64,000 nt of DNA from Alloalcanivorax xiamenensis (GCF_009846745.1 NZ_AQPF01000001.1:272834-336833), one strand, 5' to 3'; shown: positions 25,464 through 33,927, numbered from the stretch's first letter. Translations and numbers: made by a program. Notes: generated by a model from the letters alone, not told the origin.

Positions 25464-25497
25464 AAGCGGGCCTCCTTTCACAACAGGAAACCGGATC

Positions 25498-25992
25498 ATG
25501 TCCAATGCAACAGCGGCGGCCGCCAGAACATTAACGCTGGTATGGTTCGCGGCGCTGGCCGTGCCGCTGGCGGTGGGAATTGCTCTGCTCCTGCTGGTGA
25601 CCTACGGCGGCTTTCAGCCCCTGGCGGAACTGGCGCCGCCGGAGACCGCGCGTATGGTGGCGGTGGGTGCCATGGCGCTGATGCTGGTGGTGGCGCGGCC
25701 GCTGCGTAACGTGTTGCTGGCCCCGGAGACGGTCGCCGGCCGGCCGCTCAAGGACGGCCAGGGCGCGGAGGGGCAGCAACTGGCCATACTGAAGGCGCGG
25801 GCCGGGGCCTTCTCGTTTCTGGGCGTGGTCGATCTGGTGTCGGTGCTGACGATCGCTCTGAGCCTGGCCCACGCGGATGTGGTGCTGGGGGTCTTCAACG
25901 GGATTTACAGCCTGATCCTGGCGGTGGTGGCGAAACCGGATTTCGCCGCTCTGATCGATGACGTGACCGCCGAGCTGCGTCGCCCTTCCTGA
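25498..25992 (+). CDS. Uncharacterised inner-membrane protein
   Basis: 164-aa membrane protein with no family recognised. Hydrophobic segments lie at about residues 12-35 (LTLVWFAALAVPLAVGIALL), 50-65 (MVAVGAMALMLVVA), 105-125 (FSFLGVVDLVSVLTIALSL) and 130-145 (VVLGVFNGIYSLILAVV). A hydrophilic loop lies between the second and third. AGGAAA precedes the ATG. It lies 34 bp after yajQ on the same strand and may be cotranscribed. A large inverted repeat follows its stop. Confidence 0.75.
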   Translation: MSNATAAAARTLTLVWFAALAVPLAVGIALLLLVTYGGFQPLAELAPPETARMVAVGAMALMLVVARPLRNVLLAPETVAGRPLKDGQGAEGQQLAILKARAGAFSFLGVVDLVSVLTIALSLAHADVVLGVFNGIYSLILAVVAKPDFAALIDDVTAELRRPS

Positions 25993-26032
25993 ACACAACA
26001 CGCCCGAGCGCGCATTCGTCGCCAAGGGACTT

Positions 26033-26134
26033 CTGAAAAACGTCATGCCGGACCCGATCCGGCATCCCCCCATGAATCACGCCCCGTGCAGAGGGAGATC
26101 CCGGATCAAGTCCGGCATGACGGGTGTTTTTCAG
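26033..26134. repeat. Large inverted repeat of the CCGGACTTGATCCGG type
   Basis: Two arms of about 30 bp face each other across about 45 bp. The left arm begins CTGAAAAACGTCATGCCGG (26033 onward) and the right arm ends with CCGGCATGACGGGTG and a GTTTTTCAG outer segment. The core CATGCCGGACnnGATCCGG resembles a dispersed proteobacterial repeat family. It is unrelated to the REP family elsewhere in the window and could act as a terminator for the preceding gene. Confidence 0.7.
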
Positions 26135-26185
26135 GGGTTCCCTGGAGGCTCTCCCCATTCGCCAGCAGACGGCGGATCGTCCTAA

Positions 26186-26266
26186 TTGAACACTGTCCGA
26201 AACATCTTGTTAATGAACACCGTTTAATAAATCGGTCGTCCTGTGCCTAAATTAAACAACGTTCAA
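26186..26266. promoter_or_regulatory. Three operator-like sites upstream of the VIT/VWA gene
   Basis: The pattern TTRAAC-N3-GTTYAA recurs. Site 3 is TTAAACAACGTTCAA (26252-26266, one mismatch from perfect dyad). Site 2 is ATGAACACCGTTTAA (26213-26227). Site 1 is TTGAACACTGTCCGA (26186-26200, one good half). Site 3 ends 15 bp before the chosen start codon, overlapping the leader. Repeated short dyads like these suit a TetR-like repressor. Confidence 0.55.
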
Positions 26267-26281
26267 ATAAGGGGAATGACA

Positions 26282-28351
26282 ATGACACTCACAGGACGAA
26301 CCTTCGGACATTGGTTGCTGGGACTGGCCTTGGTGATAGGAACGAAGATCGCGGCGGCGGCCGGGTTGATGACCCCGGCGGACGGCAGTGAGCCGCCGCT
26401 GAGCATCCGCGAGCAGCATGTCACCGTGGATGTGGAGGACGGTTACGCGGTCACCGAGGTGGAACAAGTGTTCCACAACCCCCACGACCGCGATTTCGAG
26501 GCCTGGTACAGCTTCCCGGTACCGCGCCAGGCGGCGGTGGCGGAGTTCACGGTGTGGATCGACGGCAAACCGGTCACCGGCGAGGTGCTGGAGAAACAAA
26601 AAGCCCGCGAGGTCTACGAGCAGGAGAAAGCCGCGGGCCGGGACGCCGGTCTGATGGAAAAGGACGATTACCGCACCTTCGACGTGTTCGTCAGCCCGGT
26701 ACGGGCGGGCCAGGACACCCGGGTGCGGCTGGTGTATCTGCAGCCGACCTTCGTGGATACCGGTATCGGACGTTACGTCTATCCGCTGGAGGAAGGCGGC
26801 GTGGATGAAGAACGCATGGCGTTCTGGACCGCCAATGACAAAGTGGAGCAACACTTCACCTTCACCATGAATCTGCGCACCGGCTACCCGGTGGAGGCGG
26901 TGCGCCTGCCCAAGCATCCGCAGGCTCAGGTAGAACAACTGGGGCCGCAGCAGTGGCGAGTGACGCTGGACAGCCGTGCCGGCGCCAAGGCGTCAGCGGA
27001 ACAAGGCGCGGCAGTGCCTGATGAAGGGGAAGACCCGGCCTCACCAGCGACGGCCTTCCGGCTTGACCAGGATGTGGCGGTGTACTGGCGTCACGCGGCG
27101 GATCTGCCCGGCAGCGTGGATCTGGTGGCCTATCGGGCCGCCGGCGCGTCACGCGGCACCTTCATGTTGAGCCTGACCCCGGGGGACGACCTGAAGCCGA
27201 TCAGCACCGGCAGTGACTGGGTGTTCGTACTGGATATTTCCGGATCCATGCAGGGCAAGCTGGCGACTCTGACCGAAGGCGTCAGTCAGGCGCTGGGCAA
27301 ACTGCGTCCCGGCGATCGTTTCCGCATTGTTCTGTTTGATGATCGCGCCACCGAGCTGACCAATGGCTATGTGGTGGTGAACCCGGAGAATGTGCGCCAT
27401 TACGTGAAACGGGTCCAGGCCGTGGGTCCCCAGGGCGGAACCAATCTGTTTGACGGCTTGAAACTGGCGCTGCGGCCTCTGGACGCGGACCGGCCCACCG
27501 GTATCGTGCTGGTGACCGATGGTGTCGCCAATGTTGGCGTTACCGATCAGAAGAAGTTCCTCGAACTGCTCGAGACCCATGACATCCGGTTGTTCACTTT
27601 TGTCATGGGCAACAGTGCCAACCGGCCGATGTTGACCGCGCTCACCGACGCCAGCAAGGGCTTCGCGGTGAACGTTTCCAACAGCGATGACATCGTCGGG
27701 CAGATCCTGCTGGCCACCAGTAAGGTCACTCACCAGGCCATGAACAATGTGAAGGTGGACATCGACGGTGTGAAAACCGCTGATGTCACCCCTGAACGTT
27801 TGGGCACCGTATACCGGGGCCGCCAGATGGTGCTGATGGGACACTATTGGGGGCAGGGCCCGGCGGAGGTAACGCTTACCGCCGAGGTCGGTGGCGAGAA
27901 ACGGCGCTACAAAACCCGTTTTGAGTTTCCCGCCAGCGGTGGCGACAACCCGGAACTGGAGCGGCTGTGGGCCTACGCGACGATTGAGGGGATGCAGCGC
28001 GAGTTGAATAACTTCGGTGACAACGCTGACCTGCGTAACGGCATCGTCGATCTGGGGCTGGAGTATGGTCTGGTCACCAACCATACCTCCATGGTGGTGG
28101 TGCGGGAAGACATGTTCCAGCAGTACGGTATTGACCGTGCTAACGCCAAACGCCGCGATATCGAACGCCTGGCCAAGGCCCAGCGTGAACAGCAGGCGCC
28201 GGTCTCCAATCGGGTTGACGGTTCGCAGCCGATGTTCAAGGGCCACCGGCCTTCCATGGGCGGTGGCGGTGGTGGCGGCGCCTTCGGCCCGCTGGCCTGG
28301 CTGCCGTTCCTGATTCTGTTGCTGGGGGGATGGTGGCGGCAGCGCCGCTGA
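26282..28351 (+). CDS. VIT and VWA domain protein with GlyGly-CTERM-like tail
   Basis: 689 aa. A signal peptide (WLLGLALVIGTKIAAAA) is followed by a VIT domain at about 30-160 (LSIREQHVTVDVEDGYAVTEVEQVFHNP, KPVTGEVLEKQKAREVYEQEKAAG). A VWA domain follows at about 310-490 with a complete MIDAS start (VFVLDISGSMQGK), GGTNLFDGLKLAL and LVTDGVANVG. The C-terminus is Gly-rich (residues before GPLAWLPFLILLLGGWW) and ends in an Arg cluster, the layout of GlyGly-CTERM signals processed by rhombosortase. It resembles marine proteobacterial sortase-target VIT/VWA proteins, but no sortase is adjacent. Start 26282 suits AAGGGGA seven bases upstream; 26276 is possible. It acts at the cell envelope, function unknown. 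Confidence 0.9.
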   Translation: MTLTGRTFGHWLLGLALVIGTKIAAAAGLMTPADGSEPPLSIREQHVTVDVEDGYAVTEVEQVFHNPHDRDFEAWYSFPVPRQAAVAEFTVWIDGKPVTGEVLEKQKAREVYEQEKAAGRDAGLMEKDDYRTFDVFVSPVRAGQDTRVRLVYLQPTFVDTGIGRYVYPLEEGGVDEERMAFWTANDKVEQHFTFTMNLRTGYPVEAVRLPKHPQAQVEQLGPQQWRVTLDSRAGAKASAEQGAAVPDEGEDPASPATAFRLDQDVAVYWRHAADLPGSVDLVAYRAAGASRGTFMLSLTPGDDLKPISTGSDWVFVLDISGSMQGKLATLTEGVSQALGKLRPGDRFRIVLFDDRATELTNGYVVVNPENVRHYVKRVQAVGPQGGTNLFDGLKLALRPLDADRPTGIVLVTDGVANVGVTDQKKFLELLETHDIRLFTFVMGNSANRPMLTALTDASKGFAVNVSNSDDIVGQILLATSKVTHQAMNNVKVDIDGVKTADVTPERLGTVYRGRQMVLMGHYWGQGPAEVTLTAEVGGEKRRYKTRFEFPASGGDNPELERLWAYATIEGMQRELNNFGDNADLRNGIVDLGLEYGLVTNHTSMVVVREDMFQQYGIDRANAKRRDIERLAKAQREQQAPVSNRVDGSQPMFKGHRPSMGGGGGGGAFGPLAWLPFLILLLGGWWRQRR

Positions 28352-28408
28352 CACGCAACACGCTGGCACGCAAACACGCAAACACGCAAACACGCAACAC
28401 GCAAACAC
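28351..28408. repeat. Short tandem repeat of the unit CACGCAAA
   Basis: Five or six imperfect copies of an 8-bp unit (ACGCAAAC/ACGCAACA) run immediately downstream of the VIT/VWA stop codon. The first bases overlap the stop. It is probably polymorphic by slippage; no function is evident. Confidence 0.75.
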
Positions 28409-28436
28409 CTGGTCCGCTGGCGCGGCCTTGCTCAGT

Positions 28437-28458
28437 ATTCGCTGGCTTGCCAGCGAAT
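28437..28458. repeat. REP-like palindrome (copy 3)
   Basis: ATTCGCTGGC-TT-GCCAGCGAAT, a perfect palindrome with 10-bp arms, followed by a second partial arm (GTGCCAGCGAA). It is a member of the same REP family as the other intergenic copies. Confidence 0.8.
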
Positions 28459-28636
28459 CAGCGTGCCAGCGAACGCATGAGGCCCCATGGTCCATGGACC
28501 GCGATGTTTTTGCATCCCGCCGTTGTCGGGCTGAACCGTGATGCTGGGAGTGGTCACGGATAGCATGCTACATTGATGCGGATTTCCTGGCGCGGAGCGC
28601 GCCCTGGCTTCAACGACAACCAAGCGGGACCTGATC

Positions 28637-29113
28637 ATGACTATATCCGTTGGCGATAAACTGCCCGACGTCACCATCAAAACCAATGGCGCCAAAGGAC
28701 CGGAAGACTTGTCCACCGGTGATTTCTTCAAAGGCCGCAAGGTGGTTTTATTCGCCGTTCCCGGCGCTTTTACCCCCGGCTGTTCCGTGACACACATGCC
28801 TGGTTTCGTGGTGAACGCCGATGCCTTGCTGGAAAAAGTGGACGCCATTGCCTGCATGGCGGTGAACGACGCTTTTGTCATGGGCGCCTGGCAGCAGGAC
28901 CAGAACGCCGAGCACATTACCATGATGGCGGACGGCAATGCTGAGTTCACCCGTGCCCTGGGGCTGGAATTGGACGCCAGCGGTGCCGGGCTCGGTATCC
29001 GCAGTCAGCGTTTCGCCCTGATCGCAGAGGACGGCGTGGTGAAGTATCTGGGCGTGGACGCCAAAGGCGTGGACAAGAGCAGCGCGGAAACCGTGTTGGC
29101 CGAACTGGGGTAA
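28637..29113 (+). CDS. Peroxiredoxin (Prx5/hybrid type)
   Basis: 158-aa thiol peroxidase that reduces hydrogen peroxide and organic peroxides. The peroxidatic Cys49 is in VPGAFTPGCSVTHMPGF and the Thr of the active site is in the same motif. An additional Cys73 is in AIACMAVNDAFVMGAW. The sequence GIRSQRFALIAEDGVVKYLGVD matches the Prx5 subfamily, which uses glutathione/glutaredoxin or thioredoxin as reductant. Length is normal. It stands alone with a 150-bp gap before mscS. Confidence 0.94.
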   Translation: MTISVGDKLPDVTIKTNGAKGPEDLSTGDFFKGRKVVLFAVPGAFTPGCSVTHMPGFVVNADALLEKVDAIACMAVNDAFVMGAWQQDQNAEHITMMADGNAEFTRALGLELDASGAGLGIRSQRFALIAEDGVVKYLGVDAKGVDKSSAETVLAELG

Positions 29114-29266
29114 GGCCGTTTCCCCCGCGAGGCGGTGGGACAGCCTTTGCATCATGAATATTGTGTAAAAACACGGGTCCGGGCTCCGCCCAGAAATGGC
29201 GGGATCGCGTAGAATGCGGTCCTTTCATTCACGGACAGTTCCGGCTTTCAGGAAAAAGGTGGGTAC

Positions 29267-30076
29267 ATGGAGCAGATCAAGACATTTATAAATGAAAACC
29301 TGATGCCATACGCCTGGAGTTTCGCCATGGCAGTGGTGGTTTTTGTCATCGGTATCTGGGTGGCGAAGCGTATCGCCAACTGGTGCAAAGGGCTTTTGAA
29401 CAAACGCCTGGATCCGACCGTGGCGAACTTCCTGGGGAATATCGTCCATATCCTGTTGTTCGTTTTCGTGGTGATCGCCGCGCTGGATCAACTGGGTGTG
29501 GAAACGACCTCGCTGGTCGCCATCGTCGGTGCCGCCGGCCTGGCGGTGGGTCTGGCACTGAAGGACTCCCTGGGCAATTTCGCCGCCGGAGTCATGCTGA
29601 TTATGTTCCGGCCTTTCCGTGTCGGGCACTATGTGGAAGTGGCGGGCACCTCCGGCACCGTGAAGGAAGTCCGGATTTTCGCCACTATCCTCAACACGCC
29701 GGACAACAAAGTGGTGACGGTGCCCAACGGTCCGATCATCGCCGGCAATATCGTCAACTACTCGGAGATGCCCACCCGCCGTGTGGATATGGTGTTCGGG
29801 GTTGGCTATGACTCGGATCTGAGCAAGGTGAAGCAGATCCTGCAGGAAGTGATCGCCGAAGACGAGCGCTGTCTCAAGGATCCGGCCCCGACCATCGTGG
29901 TGTCCGAACTGGCGGATAGCTCGGTGAATTTCCTTTGCCGTCCCTGGGTGAAGAGTGCGGATTACTGGGCTGTGCTCTGGGATACTACCGAGAAGGTAAA
30001 ACGCCGCTTCGATGAAGCGGGCATTAACATCCCCTTCCCGCAAATGGATGTGCACCTGAACAAGGTGGATGGCTGA
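29267..30076 (+). CDS. mscS: Small-conductance mechanosensitive channel MscS
   Basis: 269-aa inner-membrane channel that releases solutes upon hypo-osmotic shock. Three N-terminal helices are visible: TM1 (YAWSFAMAVVVFVIGIWVA), TM2 (IVHILLFVFVVIAALDQLG) and the pore helix TM3 (AAGLAVGLALKDSLGNFAAGVML). The conserved beta-domain follows (FRPFRVGHYVEVAGTSGTVKEV, VTVPNGPIIAGNIVNYS). The length is close to E. coli MscS (286 aa). AAGGTGGG lies just upstream of the ATG. Confidence 0.95.
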   Translation: MEQIKTFINENLMPYAWSFAMAVVVFVIGIWVAKRIANWCKGLLNKRLDPTVANFLGNIVHILLFVFVVIAALDQLGVETTSLVAIVGAAGLAVGLALKDSLGNFAAGVMLIMFRPFRVGHYVEVAGTSGTVKEVRIFATILNTPDNKVVTVPNGPIIAGNIVNYSEMPTRRVDMVFGVGYDSDLSKVKQILQEVIAEDERCLKDPAPTIVVSELADSSVNFLCRPWVKSADYWAVLWDTTEKVKRRFDEAGINIPFPQMDVHLNKVDG

Positions 30077-30127
30077 TTGTAGAGTGGCCGGCTGCCTGGT
30101 GGCGCCGGCCCGGCCGGGAGAAAAGCG

Positions 30128-30745
30128 ATGAAAGTGTGGGGCCGTAAGGATTCCACCAACGTGAAAAAGGTGCTCTGGTGCGCCGACGAGCTGGGGCTGG
30201 AAGTGGAGCATCAACCACTCGGTGGCCGGTACGGCGGGCTGGACGAACCCGTGTATCGGGAAATGAACCCGAATGGCCTGATTCCCTGCCTGCAGGACGG
30301 CGACCTGGTGTTGTGGGAATCCAATGCCATTGTCCGTTATCTCGGCGCCCAGTACGGCGCGGGCCGGGTGTACGCCACCGATCCGAAACGCCGGGCCAAC
30401 GCGGACAAATGGATGGATTGGGCTTCCACCACCCTGGTGGGCGCCTACAAGGACTGGTTCATCAATCGGGTGCGTAAGACACCGGAGACCCGTGATGCGG
30501 CGGCCATGGAACGAGGGCTGCGGTTTTTGCGCGAGCAACTGGCGGTGGTGGACCAGGCCCTGGCCAGACAGCCGTACCTGTCCGGTGATGACTTTGGCAT
30601 GGGCGATATCCCGTTGGGCTGCCTGAGCTATCCGTGGTTTGAGCTGGATGACCAGCGCCCGCATCTGCCCCATCTGGAAGCCTGGTATCACCGTCTGGCC
30701 GAGCGTCCCGCGTATCGCCACCGGGTGATGATTGAGATCAGTTGA
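30128..30745 (+). CDS. Glutathione S-transferase family protein
   Basis: 205-aa GST. The thioredoxin-like N-terminal domain has MKVWGRKDSTNVKKVLWCADELGLEVEH with a Ser as the probable catalytic residue, the cis-Pro/GSH-site NPNGLIPCLQDGDLVLWESNAIVRYL, and a helical C-terminal domain (LAVVDQALARQPYLSGDDFGMGDIPLG) with the N-capping motif. It conjugates or reduces with glutathione in the cytosol; the substrate is unknown. It lies 51 bp after mscS with GGGAGA before its ATG. Confidence 0.93.
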   Translation: MKVWGRKDSTNVKKVLWCADELGLEVEHQPLGGRYGGLDEPVYREMNPNGLIPCLQDGDLVLWESNAIVRYLGAQYGAGRVYATDPKRRANADKWMDWASTTLVGAYKDWFINRVRKTPETRDAAAMERGLRFLREQLAVVDQALARQPYLSGDDFGMGDIPLGCLSYPWFELDDQRPHLPHLEAWYHRLAERPAYRHRVMIEIS

Positions 30746-31109
30746 TCCCCTGTCTTGTCCTGTTGGCCGTTCTGGCTGGCAGCCATCTTGGCTGAAGCAA
30801 AAATTCATTCGGCGCGCCGGTCAGAGCGCGCCAATCTTGTTGTTTTTTGCTCCACTCCGTTACGTGGGTCTCCTGATCTGTGAGACAAAAGTCACAGTTT
30901 GGTTACAGCCGCTGACAACGGAAACCGCGGGGTTACCTGGGGACGCCCCGTTAACATGACGTAAATCACATTCTACATTTTTTCATAGCCACCCTTTGTA
31001 CATTCGTTCATTCGAGGTTCATCGGTTTTCAGGGGGACGGGGAGCTTAACCCTGGTCACTGGATGACCTGAATGTTTCGAACAATGGTTACTCAATGAGG
31101 GTGGAAGCG
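30746..31109. other. AT-rich intergenic region between GST and the repeat lipoprotein
   Basis: No gene is seen. It holds a GGCGCGC/GCGCGCC hairpin (30811-30832) with a T-rich stretch some bases later, a weak terminator candidate for the GST. It also has TGTGA-N8-TCACA (30879-30896), a dyad whose 8-bp spacer differs from the 6 bp of CRP sites. The rest is AT-rich leader of the lipoprotein gene. Confidence 0.5.
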
Positions 31110-33050
31110 ATGATTACGTCCATGGCAAGAGGCCTGCTACTGTGTTTGATGGTGGTCGCCCTGGCCGCCTGTGGTGGCAGTGGCGGTGGTGGTGGCGGTG
31201 GTACGCCGAACGATCCGAACAATCCGGGCAATCCGAATAACCCGGACAACCCCGATAACCCTGACGATCCGGACAACCCCGATAATCCGGATGATCCCGA
31301 CGACCCGGATAACCCCGACAACCCTGACGATCCCGACGAGCCGACTCCGGAAGAAAAAGAAGAGTTGTTGACGCTGATCGACAGCGAAAACCACTTCACC
31401 CTTTCCGTATGTCCGGATGCCATGCTCGGTCACGATGAATCCGTGCTGGGCACTCTGCTGTCTCCGGTTGAGGTGCTGGCCTGCCAGAACGAAGCCCTGG
31501 AAAATATTTCCCTGGGTAATGACGACGTTCTCGGGCTGCTCTGTGCCAACGCCGTGGCCGAAACCGAATCCGGTTTGCTTGGTAGTGCTACCAACCCGGA
31601 TTTCCTGCAAGCCTGCGTACTGGAAAGTGGCGTTTATCTGAAGGACACCATCACTGGTCTGCTTGATGGCACCAGCCCGTTGACCCAGGAATTGTGTCCG
31701 AGCTCGGATAACGTTGTGACCTGTCTGGTCGACGTGCTCAAGACCACACCGGAAACGGTACCGGCTGCTGTTGGCGAGGTGCTGGGCATTCTGGGTTGCG
31801 AAGACGTGCAGAATCCGCAGACCTGTCTGACTGGCGTGGCCAATAACCTGGCCAGCGGCGAACTGCTGCTTTCCACCGTGAATACCGTGTCTACCGCGTT
31901 GTGCCCGGTGGCCACCGGCGAAGAGTCCTTCAATCCGCAATCCTGTCTGACGGAAGTGCTGACCGGCGTGACTTCCATTGTTGGTCTGGAAAGCATCTGT
32001 GAAAGCAGCACGGAGTTGCCCGCGGGCTTGTCCGAGCTGGCGGGGCTGACCTGCTTGCTGGACATCGGTGATGGCCTCAGCCCGATCGCCGACGCCGTGG
32101 GCGGCATCCCGGTTCTTGGCGACCTGCTGGGCGGTCTGCTGGAAGGCGGCCTGCCGGTTCCGGGTGACGGTTCCGATCCGCTCACCGGCCTGCTGGAAAA
32201 CCTGGGCATGCTGGGTGACCTGACCGGCGAGATTCCGGTACTGGGCGACATCATCGGCGGCATCCTCAGCGGTGACATCGGTGGCGACGGCGGCCTGCCG
32301 CTGGATCTGGAAGGTCTGCTGGGTGGTCTGAGCGGTGGCGATCTGGACGCTCTGACCGGCCTGCTGGACCAAGTACCGGTGCTGGGCGACGTGCTGGAAC
32401 AGGTCCTGGGTGCGCTGACCTGTGAATCCGGTAATCCGCTGGAATGTCTGGCTGGTGCCGGTGACCAACTGTCCGGCCTGACCGGCCTGCTGGGTGAGAT
32501 TCCGGTACTGGGTGACTTGCTGGATCCGCTCCTGAGCACCCTGTTCGGCCTGGCCGACGGCGGCCTGCCGGGTGGTGATGGCAACCCGCTGGATACCATT
32601 ACCGGTGCCCTGGATCAGATCCCGCTACTGGGTGACCTGCTGAACCAGTTGCTTGGCACCCTTGGCGGCGGTTTGCCGGGTGGCGATGGCGGTTTTGAGC
32701 CTGACCTGTCCCTGCTGGAAGAAATTCCGGTGCTGGGTGATCTGCTCAGCGGCCTGCTGGGTGGTCTGACCTCTGGTGACGTGGACCTGGATGGCTTGTT
32801 CGGCGGTGTGATTGGCGCTGACGGTGGACTGGTACCGGCGATTGGCGACCTGCTTGAGCAGGTCCCGGCTCTCGGCGAACCGCTGGTGACCGTGCTGGAT
32901 ACCCTGGCTGGTACCGACGACAGTCTGCTGGAGAACCTGCTGAATCCGGTTCTGGATACGCTGGAAGGCATTCCCGGCCTGGGTGATCTGCTGGCCAGTC
33001 TGCGCGATGGCCTTCTGTGCGGGCTGCTGGGCGTGCTGTGCAGCGCTTAA
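31110..33050 (+). CDS. Large repeat-built lipoprotein
   Basis: 646 aa, uncharacterised. A signal peptide ends in the lipobox LAAC (Cys21 from this start), followed by a Gly-rich spacer and a long Asn/Asp/Pro linker made of NPDNPDD-type tripeptides. The N-terminal half has regularly placed Cys pairs (ELCPSSDNVVTCL, ILGCEDVQNPQTCL). From about residue 320 onward eight degenerate repeats centred on (E/Q)(I/V)PVLGDLLxxLL occur, spaced about 30-60 residues apart with Gly-rich loops. The start at 31110 is preferred because GGTGG lies upstream; 31095 is possible. A strong terminator follows, so it is monocistronic. It probably sits in the outer membrane or is surface exposed. Confidence 0.85.
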   Translation: MITSMARGLLLCLMVVALAACGGSGGGGGGGTPNDPNNPGNPNNPDNPDNPDDPDNPDNPDDPDDPDNPDNPDDPDEPTPEEKEELLTLIDSENHFTLSVCPDAMLGHDESVLGTLLSPVEVLACQNEALENISLGNDDVLGLLCANAVAETESGLLGSATNPDFLQACVLESGVYLKDTITGLLDGTSPLTQELCPSSDNVVTCLVDVLKTTPETVPAAVGEVLGILGCEDVQNPQTCLTGVANNLASGELLLSTVNTVSTALCPVATGEESFNPQSCLTEVLTGVTSIVGLESICESSTELPAGLSELAGLTCLLDIGDGLSPIADAVGGIPVLGDLLGGLLEGGLPVPGDGSDPLTGLLENLGMLGDLTGEIPVLGDIIGGILSGDIGGDGGLPLDLEGLLGGLSGGDLDALTGLLDQVPVLGDVLEQVLGALTCESGNPLECLAGAGDQLSGLTGLLGEIPVLGDLLDPLLSTLFGLADGGLPGGDGNPLDTITGALDQIPLLGDLLNQLLGTLGGGLPGGDGGFEPDLSLLEEIPVLGDLLSGLLGGLTSGDVDLDGLFGGVIGADGGLVPAIGDLLEQVPALGEPLVTVLDTLAGTDDSLLENLLNPVLDTLEGIPGLGDLLASLRDGLLCGLLGVLCSA

Positions 33051-33072
33051 GCCGATAACCCGTCAGATTGAA

Positions 33073-33107
33073 ACGCCCCGGGAAGCGATTCCCGGGGCGT
33101 TTTCTTT
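33073..33107 (+). terminator. Strong intrinsic terminator after the repeat lipoprotein
   Basis: A perfect 12-bp stem ACGCCCCGGGAA/TTCCCGGGGCGT with a GCGA tetraloop is followed by TTTCTTT, 22 bp after the stop codon. Confidence 0.9.
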
Positions 33108-33127
33108 GAGGTAAGCAGGGCAAAGGT

Positions 33128-33145
33128 GTCCCATCGTTATGGGAC
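33128..33145. repeat. Perfect 18-bp inverted repeat
   Basis: GTCCCAT-CGTT-ATGGGAC, 7-bp arms with a CGTT spacer, in the convergent gap after the lipoprotein terminator. It has the same arm length and spacer as the dyad at 3739-3756, but the arms are unrelated. Confidence 0.5.
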
Positions 33146-33166
33146 GGCCCGCTTCCCGTGGAAGGG

Positions 33167-33206
33167 ACTACGGAGCCGCTGTGGGAGCTTGCTGGCAAGC
33201 GAATTC
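33167..33206. repeat. REP-like element (copy 4)
   Basis: ACTACGGAGCCGCTGTGGGA followed by GCTTGCTGGCAAGCGAATTC. It contains the conserved flank and the GCTTGC/GCAAGC stem ending in GAAT, as in copies 7 and 8. Confidence 0.8.
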
Positions 33207-33269
33207 TTGAGGCTCAGTGGCGCCAATTTGCTTGCAGCCGCCCCGCCCGGCAAAGCCCCACTGCTGTCC

Positions 33270-33611
33270 CTAGTGCAGGCGTTCGTTCTCCGGACTGAAG
33301 CGATGTGGCGGCAGAGTAATGCTGAGCACCCTGGGGCCCAGCATCCGGGTTTCGCCCTGGTAGCGTTCGCCGCCGGTGACGGTGAATTCGAAGCTGTAAC
33401 AACGCAGCAGGCACCAGCCCTGGCCCGGATCGCGGCGTATCCGCACACGGCGCAGCGCCACGGTTTCATCCAGCAACGACACGTCTTCCCTTTGGCAATA
33501 CCGGCGGGTGGCCAGGAGGGCGCTTTCGCGAATCTTCTGGGCGCGCCAGAACAGGGCCGCGGCGATGCACAGGGCGCTGAGCAAAAGCAGGTCCGTGAGT
33601 TGCAGATTCAT
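33270..33611 (-). CDS. DUF3301-family single-pass membrane protein
   Basis: 113 aa. One N-terminal membrane segment (LTDLLLLSALCIAAALFWRA) is followed by a small soluble domain: ESALLATRRYCQREDVSLLDETVALRRVRIRRD and CLLRCYSFEFTVTGGERYQGETRMLG. This arrangement, including the Cys and the FEFTVTGGERYQG segment, matches DUF3301 proteins of Gammaproteobacteria. Function unknown. It is divergent from the small gene at 33699. Confidence 0.82.
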   Translation of the reverse strand: MNLQLTDLLLLSALCIAAALFWRAQKIRESALLATRRYCQREDVSLLDETVALRRVRIRRDPGQGWCLLRCYSFEFTVTGGERYQGETRMLGPRVLSITLPPHRFSPENERLH

Positions 33612-33698
33612 GTTATGTCCGTCAATTTGGTGATTACCCGGTATTCACTCCGGGTAAAAGCACGGTCAATGGCTCCTGGAAAGCCAAGCGAGGTGCTC

Positions 33699-33923
33699 AT
33701 GCTGGCCTGGTTGAAACGCTGGTTCCACCGCCCCCCGTCAGCGCCGCCGGAGGCAGGCTCCGGTGCCGCCCATGCCGGTGACGAGCCGGAGGATCTGCAT
33801 CGCGGCCGCCACCGATTGAAGGAACGGTACACCAGCCATTGGGATCTGGACTACCTTAGCGAGGATGAACTGGAGCAGTTGCTGGGCGGCGACGATGACC
33901 AGGACCGGCAGGATCGCCGCTGA
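33699..33923 (+). CDS. Small uncharacterised 74-aa protein
   Basis: 74 aa from the ATG at 33699 (MLAWLKRWFHRPPS), chosen because GAGG lies seven bases upstream; an in-frame ATG at 33669 has no such site. It has an amphipathic N-terminus, then a Pro/Gly/Ala linker, and ends in a highly charged tail (HRLKERYTSHWDLDYLSEDELEQLLGGDDDQD). No family recognised. It converges with the ABC transporter permease gene 4 bp away. Confidence 0.6.
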   Translation: MLAWLKRWFHRPPSAPPEAGSGAAHAGDEPEDLHRGRHRLKERYTSHWDLDYLSEDELEQLLGGDDDQDRQDRR

Positions 33924-33927
33924 CCGG

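Noticed and set aside
28351..28408. CRISPR-like repeated DNA
   Set aside because: The unit is only 8 bp, head-to-tail with no spacers, so it is a simple tandem repeat; no cas genes are in the window.
30879..30896. CRP/Vfr site TGTGA-N8-TCACA upstream of the repeat lipoprotein
   Set aside because: The spacer is 8 bp instead of the 6 bp required for CRP-type dimers, so it is reported only as a dyad.
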